Part shown: piece after piece, positions 24,868 to 38,044 of the stretch
Layout: each line of letters opens with the position of its first letter
How positions within the stretch are numbered: the stretch's first letter is position 1
From: Eudorina sp. 2006-703-Eu-15
Taxonomy: Eukaryota > Chlorophyta > Chlorophyceae > Chlamydomonadales > Volvocaceae
Reading direction: 5' to 3'
NCBI GenBank assembly: GCA_003117195.1
Contig: BDSI01000003.1
Location: 1-64,000, forward strand
DNA: 64,000 nucleotides
Notes under the pieces: generated by a model
The model's database searches: none
What the model was told of the DNA's origin: nothing
The model's input: only the letters and a program-made list of their open reading frames with translations
Program-made: the position numbers and the translations under genes

Positions 24868-24995
24868 ATGATCCCATTTGGCGATATCGGTCAAGGACAT
24901 CACAAATGGTACCATCGGTCATGGAAATCCCTTCGGCGACATCGGTCAAGGGCATCCCATATGGCATTACCGTTACATTAAGGACATCGGTCTGA
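24868..24995. repeat. Degenerate tandem repeat with ~28-bp spacing
   Basis: About four diverged copies of a phrase like ATCCC(AT)TTGGCGAYATCGG repeat every ~28 bp, immediately before the large 28-bp minisatellite. The sequence differs from that array although the period is the same. Confidence 0.6.
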
Positions 24996-25040
24996 TGGCC
25001 ACTTGGGGAAGGTGACCACTGGAGCTCCACCACTGAACAA

Positions 25041-28000
25041 CAGGCGTCGGAACTGTACCGCTGGAGGGCTGGCGTCGGGGCTGTACCGCTGGAGGGAGGG
25101 AGTCGAAGCTGGATTGCTGGATGGCTGCCGTCGGAGCTGGACCGCTGGAGGGCTGGCGACGTGGCTGTATCGCTGGAGGGCTGCCGTCGGAATGTACCGT
25201 TGGAGGGAGGGAGTCGGAGCTGTACCGCTGGAGGGCTGCCGTCGGAGCTGGACCGCTGGAGGTGTGGCGTCGGAGCTGGACCGCTGGAGGGCTGCCGTCG
25301 GAGCTGGACCGCGAGAGGGCTTCCGTCGGAGCTTGACCGCTGGAGGGCTGCCGTCGGAGCTTGACCGCTGGAGGGCTGCCGTCGGAGCTGGACCGCGAAA
25401 GGGCTTCCGTCGGAGCTGGACCGCTGGAGGGCTGCCGTCGGAGCTGGACCGCTGGAGGGCTGCCGTCGGAGCTGGACCGCTGGAGGGTTGCCGTCGGAGT
25501 TGGACCGCTGGAGGGCTAGAGTCGAAGTTTAATTGCTGGAGGGCTTCCGTCGGAGCTGGACAGCGGGAGGGCTGCCGTCGGAGCTGGACCGCAGGAGGGC
25601 TGCCGTCGGAGCTGGACCGCTGGAGGGCTGCTGTCGAAGTGTACCACTGGAGGGCTGGCGACGGGGCTGTACCGCTGGAGGGTTGCCGTCGGAGTTGGAC
25701 CGCTGGAAGGCTGCCGTCGGAGCTTGACCGCTGGAGGGCTGCCGTCGGAGCTTGACCGCTGGAGGGCTGCCGTCGGAATGTACCGTTGGAGGGAGGGAGT
25801 CGAAGCTGGATTGCTGGATGGCTGCCGTCGGAGCTGGACCGCTGGAGGGCTGGCGACGGGGCTGTACCGCTGGAGGGCTGCCGTCGGAATGTACCATTGG
25901 AGGGAGGGAGTCGAAGCTGGATTGCTGGATGGCTGCCGTCGGAGCTGTACCGCTGGAGGGCTGCCGTCGGAGCTGGACCGCTGGAGGGATGCCGTCGGAG
26001 CTGGACCGCTGGAGGGCTGACGTCGGAGCTGGACCGCGAGAGGGCTTCCGTCGGAGCTGGACCGCTGGAGGGCTTCCGTCGGAGCTGGACCGCTGGAGGG
26101 CTGCCGTCGGAGCTGGACCGCTGGAGGGTTGCCGTCGGAGTTGGACCGCTGGAGGGCTGGAGTCGAAGTGTACCGTTGGAGGGCTGCCGTCGGGGCTGTA
26201 CCGCGAGAGGGCTTCCGTCGGAGCTGGACCGCTGGAGGGCTGCTGTCGGAGCTGGACCGCTGGAGGGCTGTTGTCGGAGCTGGACCGCTGGAGGGCTGCC
26301 GTCGGAGTGTACCGTTGGAGGGAGGGAGTCGAAGCTGGATTGCTTGATGGCTGCCGTCGGAGCTGGACCGCTGGAGGGCTGCCGTCGGAGCTGTACCGCG
26401 GGAGGGATGCCGTCGGAGCTGGGCCGCTGGAGGGCTGCCGTCGGAGTGTACCGTTGGAGGGCCGGCGTCGGGGCTGTCGGAGCTGGACCCCTGGAGGGCT
26501 GAAGTCGGAGCTGGACCGCTGGAGGGCTGCCGTCGGAGCTGGACCGCAGGAGGTGTGGCGTCGGAGCTGGACCCCTGGAGGGCTGAAGTCGGAGCTGGAC
26601 CGCTGGAGGGCTGCTGTCGGAGTGTACCGTTGGAGGGAGGGAGTCGAAGCTGGATTGCTTGATGGCTGCCGTCGGAGCTGGACCGCTGGAGGGCTGCCGT
26701 CGGAGCTGTACCGCGGGCGGGATGCCGTCGGAGCTGGGCCGCTGGAGGGCTGCCGTCGGAGTGTACCGTTGGAGGGCCAGCGTCGGGGCTGTCGGAGCTG
26801 GACCCCTGGAGGGCTGAAGTCGGAGCTGGACCGCTGGAGGGCTGCCGTCGGAGCTGGACCGCAGGAGGTGTGGCGTCGGAGCTGGACCGCGATAGGGCTG
26901 CCGTCGGAGCTGGACCGCTGGAGGGCTGCTGTCGGAGTGTACCGTTGGAGGGAGGGAGTCGAAGCTGGATTGCTTGATGGCTGCCGTCGGAGCTGGACCG
27001 CTGGAGGGCTGCCGTCGGAGCTGTACCGCGGGAGGGATGCCGTCGGAGCTGGACCGCTGGAGGGCTGCCGTCGGAGCTGTACCGCGGGAGGGATGCCGTC
27101 GGAGCTGGACCGCTGGAGGGCTGCTGTCGGAGTGTACCGTTGGAGGGAGGGAGTCGAAGCTGGATTGCTTGATGGCTGCCGTCGGAGCTGGACCGCTGGA
27201 GGGCTGCCGTCGGAGCTGGACCGCGGGAGGGATGCCGTCGGAGCTGGACCGCTGGAGGGCTGCCGTCGGAGTGTACCGTTGGAGGGCCGGCGTCGGGGCT
27301 GTCGGAGCTGGACCCCTGGAGGGCTTCGGTCGGAGCTGGACCGCTGGAGGGCTGCCGTAGGAGTGTACCGTTGGACGGCCGGCGTCGGGGCTGTCGGAGC
27401 TGGACCCCTGGAGGGCTGAAGTCGGAGCTGGACCGCTGGAGGGCTGCCGTCGGAGCTGGACCGCAGGAGGTGTGGCGTCGGAGCTGGACCGCGATAGGGC
27501 TGCCGTCGGAGCTGGACCGCTGGAGGGCTGCTGTCGGAGTGTACCGTTGGAGGGAGGGAGTCGAAGCTGGATTGCTTGATGGCTGCCGTCGGAGCTGGAC
27601 CGCTGGAGGGCTGCCGTCGGAGCTGTACCGCGGGCGGGATGCCGTCGGAGCTGGGCCGCTGGAGGGCTGCCGTCGGAGTGTACCGTTGGAGGGCCAGCGT
27701 CGGGGCTGTCGGAGCTGGACCCCTGGAGGGCTGAAGTCGAAGCTGGACCGCTGGAGGGCTGCCGTCGGAGCTGGACCGCAGGAGGTGTGGCGTCGGAGCT
27801 GGACCGCGATAGGGCTGCCGTCGGAGCTGGACCGCTGGAGGGCTGCTGTCGGAGTGTACCGTTGGAGGGAGGGAGTCGAAGCTGGATTGCTTGATGGCTG
27901 CCGTCGGAGCTGGACCGCTGGAGGGCTGCCGTCGGAGCTGTACCGCGGGAGGGATGCCGTCGGAGCTGGACCGCTGGAGGGCTGCCGTCGGAGCTGTACC

Positions 28001-30358
28001 GCGGGAGGGATGCCGTCGGAGCTGGACCGCTGGAGGGCTGCCGTCGGAGCTGGACCGCGAGAGGGCTTCCGTCGGAGGTGGACCCCTGGAGGGCTGCCGT
28101 CGGAGCTGGACCGCTGGAGGGCTGCCGTCGGAGCTGTACCGCTGGAGGGCTTCGGTCGGATCTGGACCGCTGGAGGGCTGCCGTAGGAGTGTACCGTTGG
28201 ACGGCCGGCGTCGGGGCTGTCGGAGCTGGACCCCTGGAGGGCTGAAGTCGGAGCTGGACCGCTGGAGGGCTGCCGTCGGAGCTGGACCGCGAGAGGTGTG
28301 GCGTCGGAGCTGGACCGCTGGAGGGCTGCCGTCGGAGGTGGACCGCTGGAGGGCTGCCGTCGGAGCTGGACCGCGAGAGGTGTGGCCTCGGAGCTGGACC
28401 GCTGGAGGGCTGCCGTCGGAGCTGGACCGCAGGAGGTGTGGCGTCGGAGCTGGACCGCAAGAGGGCTGACGTCGGAGCTGTACCGCTGGAGGGCTGCTGT
28501 CGGAGTGTACCGTTGGAGGGAGGGAGTCGAAGCTGGATTGCTTGATGGCTGCCGTCGGAGCTGGACCGCTGGAGGGCTGCCGTCGGAGCTGTACCGCGGG
28601 AGGGATGCCGTCGGAGCTGGACCGCTGGAGGGCTGCCGTTGGAGTGTACCGTTGGAGGGCCGGCGTCGGGGCTGTCGGAGCTGGACCCCTGGAGGGCTTC
28701 GGTCGGAGCTGGACCGCTGGAGGGCTGCCGTAGGAGTGTACCGTTGGACGGCCGGCGTCGGGGCTGTCGGAGCTGGACCCCTGGAGGGCTGAAGTCGGAG
28801 CTGGACCGCTGGAGGGCTGCCGTCGGAGCTGGACCGCGAGAGGGCTGACGTCGGAGCTGTACCGCTGGAGGGCTGCCGTCGGAGCTGGACCGCGAGAGGT
28901 GTGGCGTCGGAGCTGGACCGCTGGAGGGCTGCCGTCGGAGGTGGACCGCTGGAGGGCTGCCGTCGGAGCTGGACCGCAGGAGGGGTGGCGTCGGAGCTGG
29001 ACCGCGAGAGGGCTGACGTCGGAGCTGTACCGCTGGAGGGCTGCTGTCGGAGTGTACCGTTAGAGGGAGGGAGTCGAAGCTGGATTGCTTGATGGCTGCC
29101 GTCGGAGCTGGACCGCTGGAGGGCTGCCGTCGGAGCTGTACCGCGGGAGGGATGCCGTCGGAGCTGGGCCGCTGGAGGGCTGCCGTCGGAGTGTACCGTT
29201 GGAGGGCCGGCGTCGGGGCTGTCGGAGCTGGACCCCTGAAGGGCTTCGGTCGGAGCTGGACCGCTTGAGGGCTGCCGTCGGATTGTACCGTTGGACGGCC
29301 GGCGTCGGGGCTGTCGGAGCTGGACCCCTGGAGGGCTGAAGTCGTGGCTGGACCGCTGGAAGGCTGGCGTCGGAGCTGGACCGCTTGACAGCTGGCGTCG
29401 GAGCTGGACCGCAGGAGGGGTGGCGTCGGAGCTGGACCGCAAGAGGGCTGACGTCGGAGCTGGACCGCTGGAGGGCTGCTGTCGGAGTGTACCGTTAGAG
29501 GGAGGGAGTCGAAGCTGGATTGCTTGATGGCTGCCGTCGGAGCTGGACCGCTGGAGGGCTGCCGTCGGAGCTGTACCGCGGGAGGGATGCCGTCGGAGCT
29601 GGACCGCTGGAGGGCTGCCGTCGGAGTGTACCGTTGGAGGGCCGGCGTCGGGGCTGTCGGAGCTGGACCCCTGGAGGGCTGAAGTCGGAGCTGGACCGCT
29701 GGAGGGCTGACGTCGGAGCTGGACCGCTTGACAGCTGTCGTTGAAGCAGGACCGCTGGATTGCTGCCGTCGGAGGTGGACCGCTGGAGGGCTGTCGTTGA
29801 AGCAGGACCGCTGGAGGGCTGGCGTCGGAGCTGGACCGCTGGAGGGCTGGCGTCGGAGCTGGACCGCTTGACAGCTGGCGTCGGAGCTGGACCGCTGGAG
29901 GGCTGACGTTGTAGCTGGACCGCTGGACAGCTGTCGTTGAAGCAGGACCGCTGGAGGGCTGACGTCGGAGCTGGACCGCGTGATGGCTGGCATTGGAGAT
30001 GGACCGCTGTTGGGCAAGCATCGGAGCTGGACCGCTGGAGGTATGAAGTCGGACCTGTTTTGCGTGAGGGCTGACGTCGGAGCTGAAATCTGGGGGGCCG
30101 GCATCGAAGCTAGACTGCTGAAGGGCTGAAGTCGGAGCTGGACCGCTGGACGGCTGACGTCGGAGCTGAACCGCTGGAGGGTTGAAATCGGACCTGCACA
30201 ACGAGAGGGCTGACGTCGGAGCTGGACCGCTTGAGGGCTGACGTCGGAGCTGGACCGCTTTACGGCTGCCATCGGAGCTGGACCGCTGGAGATGCCGAAG
30301 TCGGAGCTGGACCGCTGTAGGTCTGGCGTGGCAGCTGGACCGCTGGAGGGCTGGCGAC
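25041..30358 (+). repeat. 28-bp minisatellite, about 190 units (5.3 kb)
   Basis: The unit core is GGAGCTGGACCGCTGGAGGG followed by an 8-base linker (CTGCCGTC and variants). Because 28 = 1 mod 3, every frame of a strand reads the same 28-residue cycle. This explains an 1,833-codon open frame on the minus strand (30479-24978, starting at TTG, not ATG) and an overlapping 1,561-codon frame. Variant units recur in blocks: the phrase GGAGGGAGGGAGTCGAAGCT appears at roughly 25.79, 25.90, 26.32, 26.63, 26.94, 27.14, 27.55, 27.86, 28.51, 29.06 and 29.50 kb, often about 308-316 bp apart, so there is higher-order structure. I treat the ORFs as artefacts of the repeat. Related units lie at 58.5 and 63.7 kb in opposite orientation. 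Confidence 0.97.
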
Positions 30359-31141
30359 GGAGCGTTTCCACTGACGGGCGATGCGCCGGGCTACTGGTCT
30401 GAATGTCCCAAGAGGCGATGGGTGATGCAGTACGCGGGCTACTGGTCCGAAGGCCCCATGCATGGAGGGAAGGGTGCAATGCGATACTGGTCGGAAGGCC
30501 CCATGGGTGGGAGGGCCACTATGCGCCGAGGGGAGGGACGCCCCGGGAACATAGCCGGCACGGGAACTGTCACGCGGGCAATTCACGGTTCCAGTCGATG
30601 TGACCTTGGAATCTTGCGCCGTGGGGACGCGATTATGAACCGGGCGGACGATTACGCACGATCCCGAAACGAAATCTGGCACTCTGGCACTGGTCCATTG
30701 CGCTACACAACGAAGGACAAACGCTTCGTACAACAGCCAAAGCAGAAGTGTGATGTTCATGGGGGGACCCAGTTCAGGGTGAACATCCCTTGGTGTCGGA
30801 CAGGCCGTACTAATCCATGTAAACCAGAGGGGTTGCGGCCTGTCGGTCTTCAAGAATGATTGAATGCAGGAGTGTCGTTACGTCGTACAGTGTATCACAC
30901 CCTGGGTCTTACGCGTGGTGCGAGGTCCGTGTGTGCGTGTGCGGCTTTGTTGTGCCCAGTCTGTAGCATGCAAACGCACTCACAGTCCAGTTGGTAAAGC
31001 GTACGGAACTGTCAGCTGTTTACAACCGTTGCCACGTCCAGCTGCGGGCGACGCGCTATCCGAGCTACAATTTTATCATTTGATTCAGCTCCTCGTTTAT
31101 GGTCGGTGAAGGATTGACTCTCGAGTCTGTAAGTGCCAAAG
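30359..31141. other. 5' flank of REV3
   Basis: Just after the minisatellite, the phrase CTACTGGTC(T/C)GAA..CCCA is repeated about three times, ~47 bp apart (30389-30505). No gene is recognised. The REV3 promoter and 5' UTR should lie in the right-hand part. Confidence 0.5.
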
Positions 31142-32083
31142 ATGGACGGACAAGAAAAACAGGCATTTGGTGTCCCCTTCTCAATCCGCATCGTCAGCAT
31201 CGATTATTATATGGCTCCACCTATTCCTCATATTGACTACTGTTTTTCATCGCTGGAGGGGACGACGGTGGACCTGGTGCCGGTCATCCGCATCTTCGGG
31301 GCAACTCCAGCCGGCCAGAAAGCTTGTCTTCACGTACATAGAGTGGGTGCATACATTATTCCCGTTTCCAAAGTGTGACTTTCCCGCGCACGGTGTGCTG
31401 CGATCTGCTATGTATGCTGTGCTACGGATGGCTCAGCCGGGACCTACTAAGCAGGATTTTCCTTCGGCGTGTCCCGCGTGGCCATATCTGGTGTGATAGA
31501 TGCTGAAGATACAATAACGCGAACCGGCCCACTACTTTAATACAGGCCTTTCCCTACTTCTATGTGCCGTATGATGACAGCCTGCCGTCAACGCCACAAG
31601 AAGGTGCGATGCACGCCGGCGTATCGCGTTGCAGGCGTTGGTGTCAGCCGCTCCAACCAAACTTGCCACCACAGTGCCCTGCTGATTGCCAAATCCCACC
31701 TACGCGGAGCGCCCGCCGCAATCAATACTGGCTGCGGAGCTCGTGCTTGGAACGCGGTCGCAACCCGAAACCACCATCGTGTCACACCCCGAATGCCCAA
31801 GGATAGAACCTCATACCCTACTCCGGCCAGGCGAGTTCTGCCGGTATCTATCGAGCTTGAGCGGCGGCCACGCAGCGCGCAAGAGTCGAGTTAGCAATGG
31901 CCCGCGCACCCCCCCCCCGCTTCACACGCGCTACATCCATTCCCATACCCGCCCGCATTCCCGCAACCGCAGCGGCGATCTGCCTCCGGCGGATGGCACT
32001 GGCCATCGAAGCCGCTGTGAAGGCCAGCGCCATGCCCGGCCAGCAACAGCAACAGCCGGCAGGGGGCCACGAGGACGGCAGCG

Positions 32084-32119
<36 letters not shown>

Positions 32120-34468
32120 AGCCTCGCCAAATCGTCCACGCGCTACAGCTGGTGCGTGGGAGGCCCTTCTACGGCTACCACTTGGACGAGCAGCTGTACA
32201 TCAAGGTGGTCCTGTGAGTGATCCCCATTTTCCCTCGGATCCTGGCCCATCCCATTCTTCACCGGACCTTGACACTGGCGGCAGCGCCGTTTGGAGATGC
32301 CTACCAATCGCCTATATCCCGTCCCCCCCCCGTGACCAAGCGCCGGCCCCATTTGGGTCGGCCCCATGTGTCGTACCTCCTGAACCCCCTGTCTTGTGCA
32401 TCTTACTGTCTGCCTCTTTGAGGTATTCACGCCCCCCCCCACCACCGGCCGCCTAAAACCCCCCCTCCACCCTAGGTACAACCCCCAGGACGTGTCGCGG
32501 GTGGCCAACATGATGGCGGGCGGGGCCATCATGGGGCTGAGGATGCAGCCGCATGAGAGCCACCTGCCCTTCCTGCTGCAGTTCAAGGTGGGGAGGGCGG
32601 CGCGAGGGGGCAGCTGTTGGGGGTGACAGTGAGGGGGCAAAATCTGAAAACACCAAACCCAGAAACGAGTGGGGGCTGGAGGCCAACGGCAGCGGCAGCG
32701 CCCTCTGTAGCGGCTTTTGTGGCGGCTTGTGCGGCAGGGAGGACTGGACGCACCGTAGCGCTGGCCGCAGAGAGGTCCGCAGGCAGCGGCGGGCCGGCAG
32801 GGAATCGAGACTGCGGATGTGGGTCAAGGCGGGGAGGCCGGGGAGGCGGCAGCTGCGGCCCGTAGCCACACACGCGGAGCGGCCCACGGGGGCCGCGGGG
32901 TGCGCAGATCGCGTGTGGACGGGGCTGCCGCGCGAAGCAGGTCCGCGTCCTCGCGGGTGCGGCTGCGGACGAGTCCGCGGCCGTGGCTTCTGCCCCAGCG
33001 AGCCCGGCCCCGCCCGCCGCACTCGTCAGCAGTAGGAAGGTGCACCGCCAACCAAGGTTGGGGCCCATTCCACTGATGCTGATCGCTTCCGCCGCGATGT
33101 GGGGGACAAGCCGCCGCGCATACAAGCTGTGCCGCCAGGACCAGGGCCGGGCGCCTGCCGCGGCGCGCTGCCTCGGGGCCCCGCCTTGATGACGTGCTTC
33201 TTCCTGGCTCCCTTTCTGTGCCACGCCACGGCTCCCTGGCAGATCGACTTCAACTTGCTGGGTATGGGCCTGCTGCGACTGGACCGGGTGATCTTCCGGG
33301 GGGAGCTGCCCACACGCGCCCGGCCGCCAGCGCCCGGATGGGAGCTCCTGCGCGACACGTACGGCATGCAAGATCTAGAGGAGGAGGAGGAGGAGGGGGC
33401 GGAGGAGGAGGCCGGCGAGGGCGCCGGCGACAGGGTTGGGTTTGACCCCCGGGTCGTTAGTACGGCGCGTCACGGTCTCGGAGCGGCTGGGCGCGGGTCC
33501 GACGCTGCGGCGACGCCGCGCTTCGGCAGTGACGGCAGCGGTGGCGGCGGCGGCGGCGGCGGCACGGGGCCGGGGCTGACGCCGCCGGACAAGCGGGCGA
33601 TGGCGGCGGCGGCGGCCGCCACGACGGCCGCGGCGACGTTCGCCGCCGTGTCGCACGGCGGCGCGGGCGGGGGCGCCAGCCAGGCGACGCCGGCTCGCGG
33701 CGGCGGCGGCAGCGGCGAGGGCAGCAGGCTGGGCAGCACGTTGCGTCAGGAGCTGCAGCGGCGGGTGGACGGCATGCTGTGGACGCGCCACACCGCCCCG
33801 TCGGAGTGGACCTGGGCGGGTGTGGTGCTGCCCAGCCGCGTGAGGTGGGTGCGAGCGGGGTTGGCGGCCAGGGTTACGGGGTAGCCGGCGAGGACACCCA
33901 CCCTGACCCGGGTTGCGCCGCCTCACCGAGAGATTCAAAGGATCATATACAAACATTCGACCCGAACCGGATCAACCCGGGTGGGAGCGACGGTGCGGGC
34001 TGGGAATGAGACGGGAGGGCGGCTGAGGCCGCTGTCGATGGGAGGGCCGCAAACGCAAACGGGCTGCAGGGCAAACCACCAGGTTTTTCCCGCACAGCTG
34101 CGACCTGGCGTGCTGCACAGGGGGGCCTACGGTCCGGTGCCCCCCGGGGCCCTTCCGACGCCGCAGGCCCCCCGAACGCCAAACCACCTGCCTGCTGGAG
34201 GCGGACGCGGTGGTGCACGACATCGCCAACCGTCGGGAGGTACGACGGAATGACGTACAGGATCCAGCCAGTGGCGGAGCACTGAGGAGGGGCGCCGTCG
34301 CAGGCCTTTGGGTGCCATCCTTAGAGCCGAGGGTGGACGGCCGAGGTTTGGACGGGGCTTGGCTGGGTTGGAGAATAAATAGACTGATGTGGCGTTTGAG
34401 CACGGTCGCGCGTCGCAGCCTCTCCTGCCCGGGACAGGATAACCCTAGAGTTCTCGCCTTCCGTGTCC

Positions 34469-34505
<37 letters not shown>

Positions 34506-37500
34506 CGCTCATTGTCTCCGTACTCCACCTCCACCCTCTTCCTCCTCCTCCTCTCCCACTCCCACTCGCCAGGCGGTCCGCACGCGGCTGGAGGAGGCGG
34601 CCCCCTCCCAGCAGCTGGTGCCCTCCCTGGTGCCCATGTGGGAGGAGGAGCGGGCGCGCGGGAAGGGGGTGCTGCCGGAGCGGCCGCCCTCGCCGCCGCG
34701 CACCCCGGGGCCGCTGTGCCCCGCCGTGGAGGCCGTGCGGCAAGAGTACCGGGTGAGGTGGCGCCGCAGCCGCAGCCGCGCAGGCCGGCCAGCCAGCGGC
34801 GTGCCCTTGCCTTGGGCCACTTTTGGGACGCGGGACGGCGCGCGGGGGTGATGGCTCGCTCAAGAGGGGGCGGCTGTTTGTGCAGGCAGCGGGAGGGGAC
34901 ACATCCAAGTGGTGGGGGGCAGGAGGGGAGGGGGCCGGTCCAGAAGGGGAGGAGGCCCGTGGGGCCCCGGCGCGCCTGTCCCTGGAGCCACCTCCTCCCA
35001 AGTCAACATGCGGAGACGAGGGCGCCTCCTGTAACAGGAGGTGGCGCGTGAAGACACCTCACGGGCAGGTGTGGTGTCGTGGTCAGACAGGGAACGTTGC
35101 CCGCGGCGCGGGCAGGACAGCGACACCCTGCGTGGAGCATGGCTACCGCCCACAGCCGAGGGGTGGGCCCGGTACCCGTTGGTGGGGGCGGATTTCGTGC
35201 GGCTGCTGATGCTGATGCGGCTGATGATGCTGATGCTGATGGGAGGGTGAGGTGGTCCGCGTCCCACGGTGGTGCATCGCAGGCGGTGGCGGAGCACCAC
35301 GTGCAGCTGCTGACGGAGCGGCGGCGGCGGAAGGGGCTGCTGGAGGAAGGCGGGGCGGGAGCTGCAGCCGCAGCCGGCGGGGCGGCGGCAGCGGCGGCAG
35401 CTGCGGCGGCTGCGATGACGACCGGCGGCGCAGCAACTGAGCTTGTGGCGGGCGCTGTTGGCGCGACGGATGGGGCGGGCGCGGCAGCGGTAGCGGCAGC
35501 AGCAGCAGCAGCGGCTGTTGCGGCGGCAGCGGGAGACGCAACGCTGCAGCCTCGTGGGGGTGAGGAAGCAGCGGGCGGGGTCGCCGCGGCGGCGGCGGCT
35601 GCTTGCGTGGCTGGAGGCATCGTCATTGCCGCTGGGGACGAGCGGCGGGTGGCGGCAGCAGCGGTAACGGTAGGGACCGTCGACGGTTCCCCGCTGCGGT
35701 CCTTCCAGATCGAGCCCTCGCACCCGCCGCAACAGTTGCCTCGGGCGCCGCCACCCCTGCCTGCGCCCACACCGCTGGGTCTCCAAATGGGCCCGCAAGA
35801 GCCGAGGACGGCATCCCAGCTCGCCGCCGCCGCGGCCGCGGCTGGGGTGGCGGCAACGGCGGCTGCTGCAGCGGCTAGACCTGTGGACGGCGGTCGCGCC
35901 GCCGCCGTAACGCCGCCGCCGCCGTGGCGTGGGTTCGGCGGGGTCGCTGGCCAGGGCGACGGCGCCGCCGGGGCCGCAGCACGCGACATCGCCGCGATGG
36001 CGCCGATCCTCATGACGCCGTATGACACGCCCGTAGTCCGCGATGCAGGAAATGGTGGCGACGCGGCGGCGGCGGCTGTCGGGCCAGCCGCCTTGGCGCC
36101 CGTACCAATGACCCCGTACGACACGCCCGTGATTGCGGCTCGCGGCGTCGCGGGGCCGGGTCGGGGTCGTCCGGCGGTGGGGCCCTCTGAAGCGCTGACC
36201 CCCGGACTGATGACGCCGTACGACACGCCGATGGTTGCAGGCCTGGGGGACCGGGTTGGGGACGCGGTTGGCGACGCAGCGGGACTGGGACGGTTCTCAA
36301 GAGAAGGCGCGCCGCAGGAGGTCTCGCAAACCCCAGCAGGGCTTCTGCCGGCGGGGGCGGCGGCGGCGGCGGCGACGCCTCTGCCGGCCACTGACCGCCG
36401 TACCGCGCCCCGTGCAGCGCTGCTGCAGGCTTCCCAGGCGGCCAATCTGACGTTCTTCGCCGGCGGGGCCGCCGCCGGTAGTGCCGACGCCGATGCCGAC
36501 GCCGACGTGATCGGTTCGCAGCTGCGAGGCAGCCAAGGTCTTGCTTCACTGCGCCGTATACCCCAAGGTTCGCAGGCGCCGCTGGGCAGTCAGGGCGGGG
36601 AGCGGTGGCGCTACGCGCCGTCCCAGCGGCGCCCGTCGGAGTCGACACCACCGCCGCTGAGTGCGCGGAGGTGCCCGTCGCAGGGGGCGGCGCCGATGAC
36701 TGGAGAGCTGGTGCTGCCGCTGAGCCTGACGCCGACGGCGACGCCACCGCCGGTGCCGCCAACGCAGCTGACCCCCGCGGGCATGTACGGCAGCCAGCAC
36801 GGCGCCGGCATGGTACGACCGGTGGAGTTCGTCGCGTCGCAGCTGCACCCGACGACGGCGGGCGCGTTGCGCCGTACACGGTCCCGGTCGCTGAGTCAGC
36901 AGGCCGCCTCGCAGCCTGCTGGCTTGCCGGCGGCGGCGGCGCCGGCGGCGGCAGGGACCGTCGCCGCTGCTCTCTCCTTCGCAACGCCGCTGACGTCCCG
37001 CCCGCCGCTGCCCCCGGGCCGTCGGCCGCCATACCCACATCTGACGCCGCCGCCGCCGCCGACGGCTCCGCTTCCGGCGACCACCGTCGCCCCGGTGTTG
37101 GCGGTTGCGGCACCCGCGGAGCCGTCGGACGATACAGCGGGAGCCCGCAACCCCAGCGGCCACAGCCTGCACCTGCACCTGCACCTCGACCTCCAACCGG
37201 ACCCTCTCCGCAGCGGGCACCGCCTCGGCGGCGTCCTGCCTAGCCAGCGCGGCGAGGAAATAGACATCGACGGTGGGTTGGGACCCAACGCAGATCTGGA
37301 TCTGGATCCTGAGCTGGATCCCGAACTCGACCTCGATCTGGATCTGGATCCAGGGCAGTTTGTGGACACGCAGGCGCTGGACCGGGTGGCGCGCGAGCAG
37401 CGGCAGCGGCGGCAGCGGCGCCGCCAGGCGCGGCAGCGGCGGCGGCGGCGGCTGAGCGAGGTGCTGGGCCGCACCGCCTCCCAGCTTCTGGGCACTAGCT

Positions 37501-38011
37501 TGGGACCGGAGTCGGAGGGCGCCGCGGCGGACTCCCGGTGCCGCCGGACGGCTTTCGATGCGGCCGCCGGTGCTGCCGCAGGCAGCGGCAGCGACGGCGG
37601 GGAGTCCATGAGCAGCAGCAGCGGCCGCAGCGCGGATGACCGCGATCTCGGCGCCGGCAGCGGGGCCGATGGGGAGGACGAGGAGGAGGATCCCTTGTTG
37701 GAACTGGCGGCGGAGCTGGAGGCGGAGGCGGAGCTGGAGGCGGACGCGGAGCGGGGGGCCGGAACGCCACCTGCGGGTCACCGCGGCGAGGACGGAGGCG
37801 ACGGAAAGGATAGCGGTGGCGGTGGCGGTGGCGGCATGGAGGACGTCGATGGGGCTGGGTACGGCAGCGGCGAGGACGGACACAAGGGCGGAGGGCCTGT
37901 GGATGACTTTGCGGGGCCGGGCGATGGCGGGATGGAGGTGAAGGACCGCGGTAAGGATCAGCTCGATGCGGGTGCGAGTGCGGGTGCGGGTACGGACGCG
38001 GAGGCGGAGGA

Positions 38012-38044
<33 letters not shown>

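Noticed and set aside
24978..30479. 1,833-codon minus-strand ORF (and 1,561- and 555-codon partners)
   Set aside because: All are products of the 28-bp repeat, whose period makes every frame equivalent. The longest begins at TTG, and no unique domain or splice-compatible flanking exon was found.
31897..32217. ATG at 31897 as the REV3 start
   Set aside because: The exons at 31142-31342 and 31546-31603 encode the true REV3 N-terminus (VSIDYYMAPPIP, FPYFYVPYDD) and join in phase to an acceptor at 31973.
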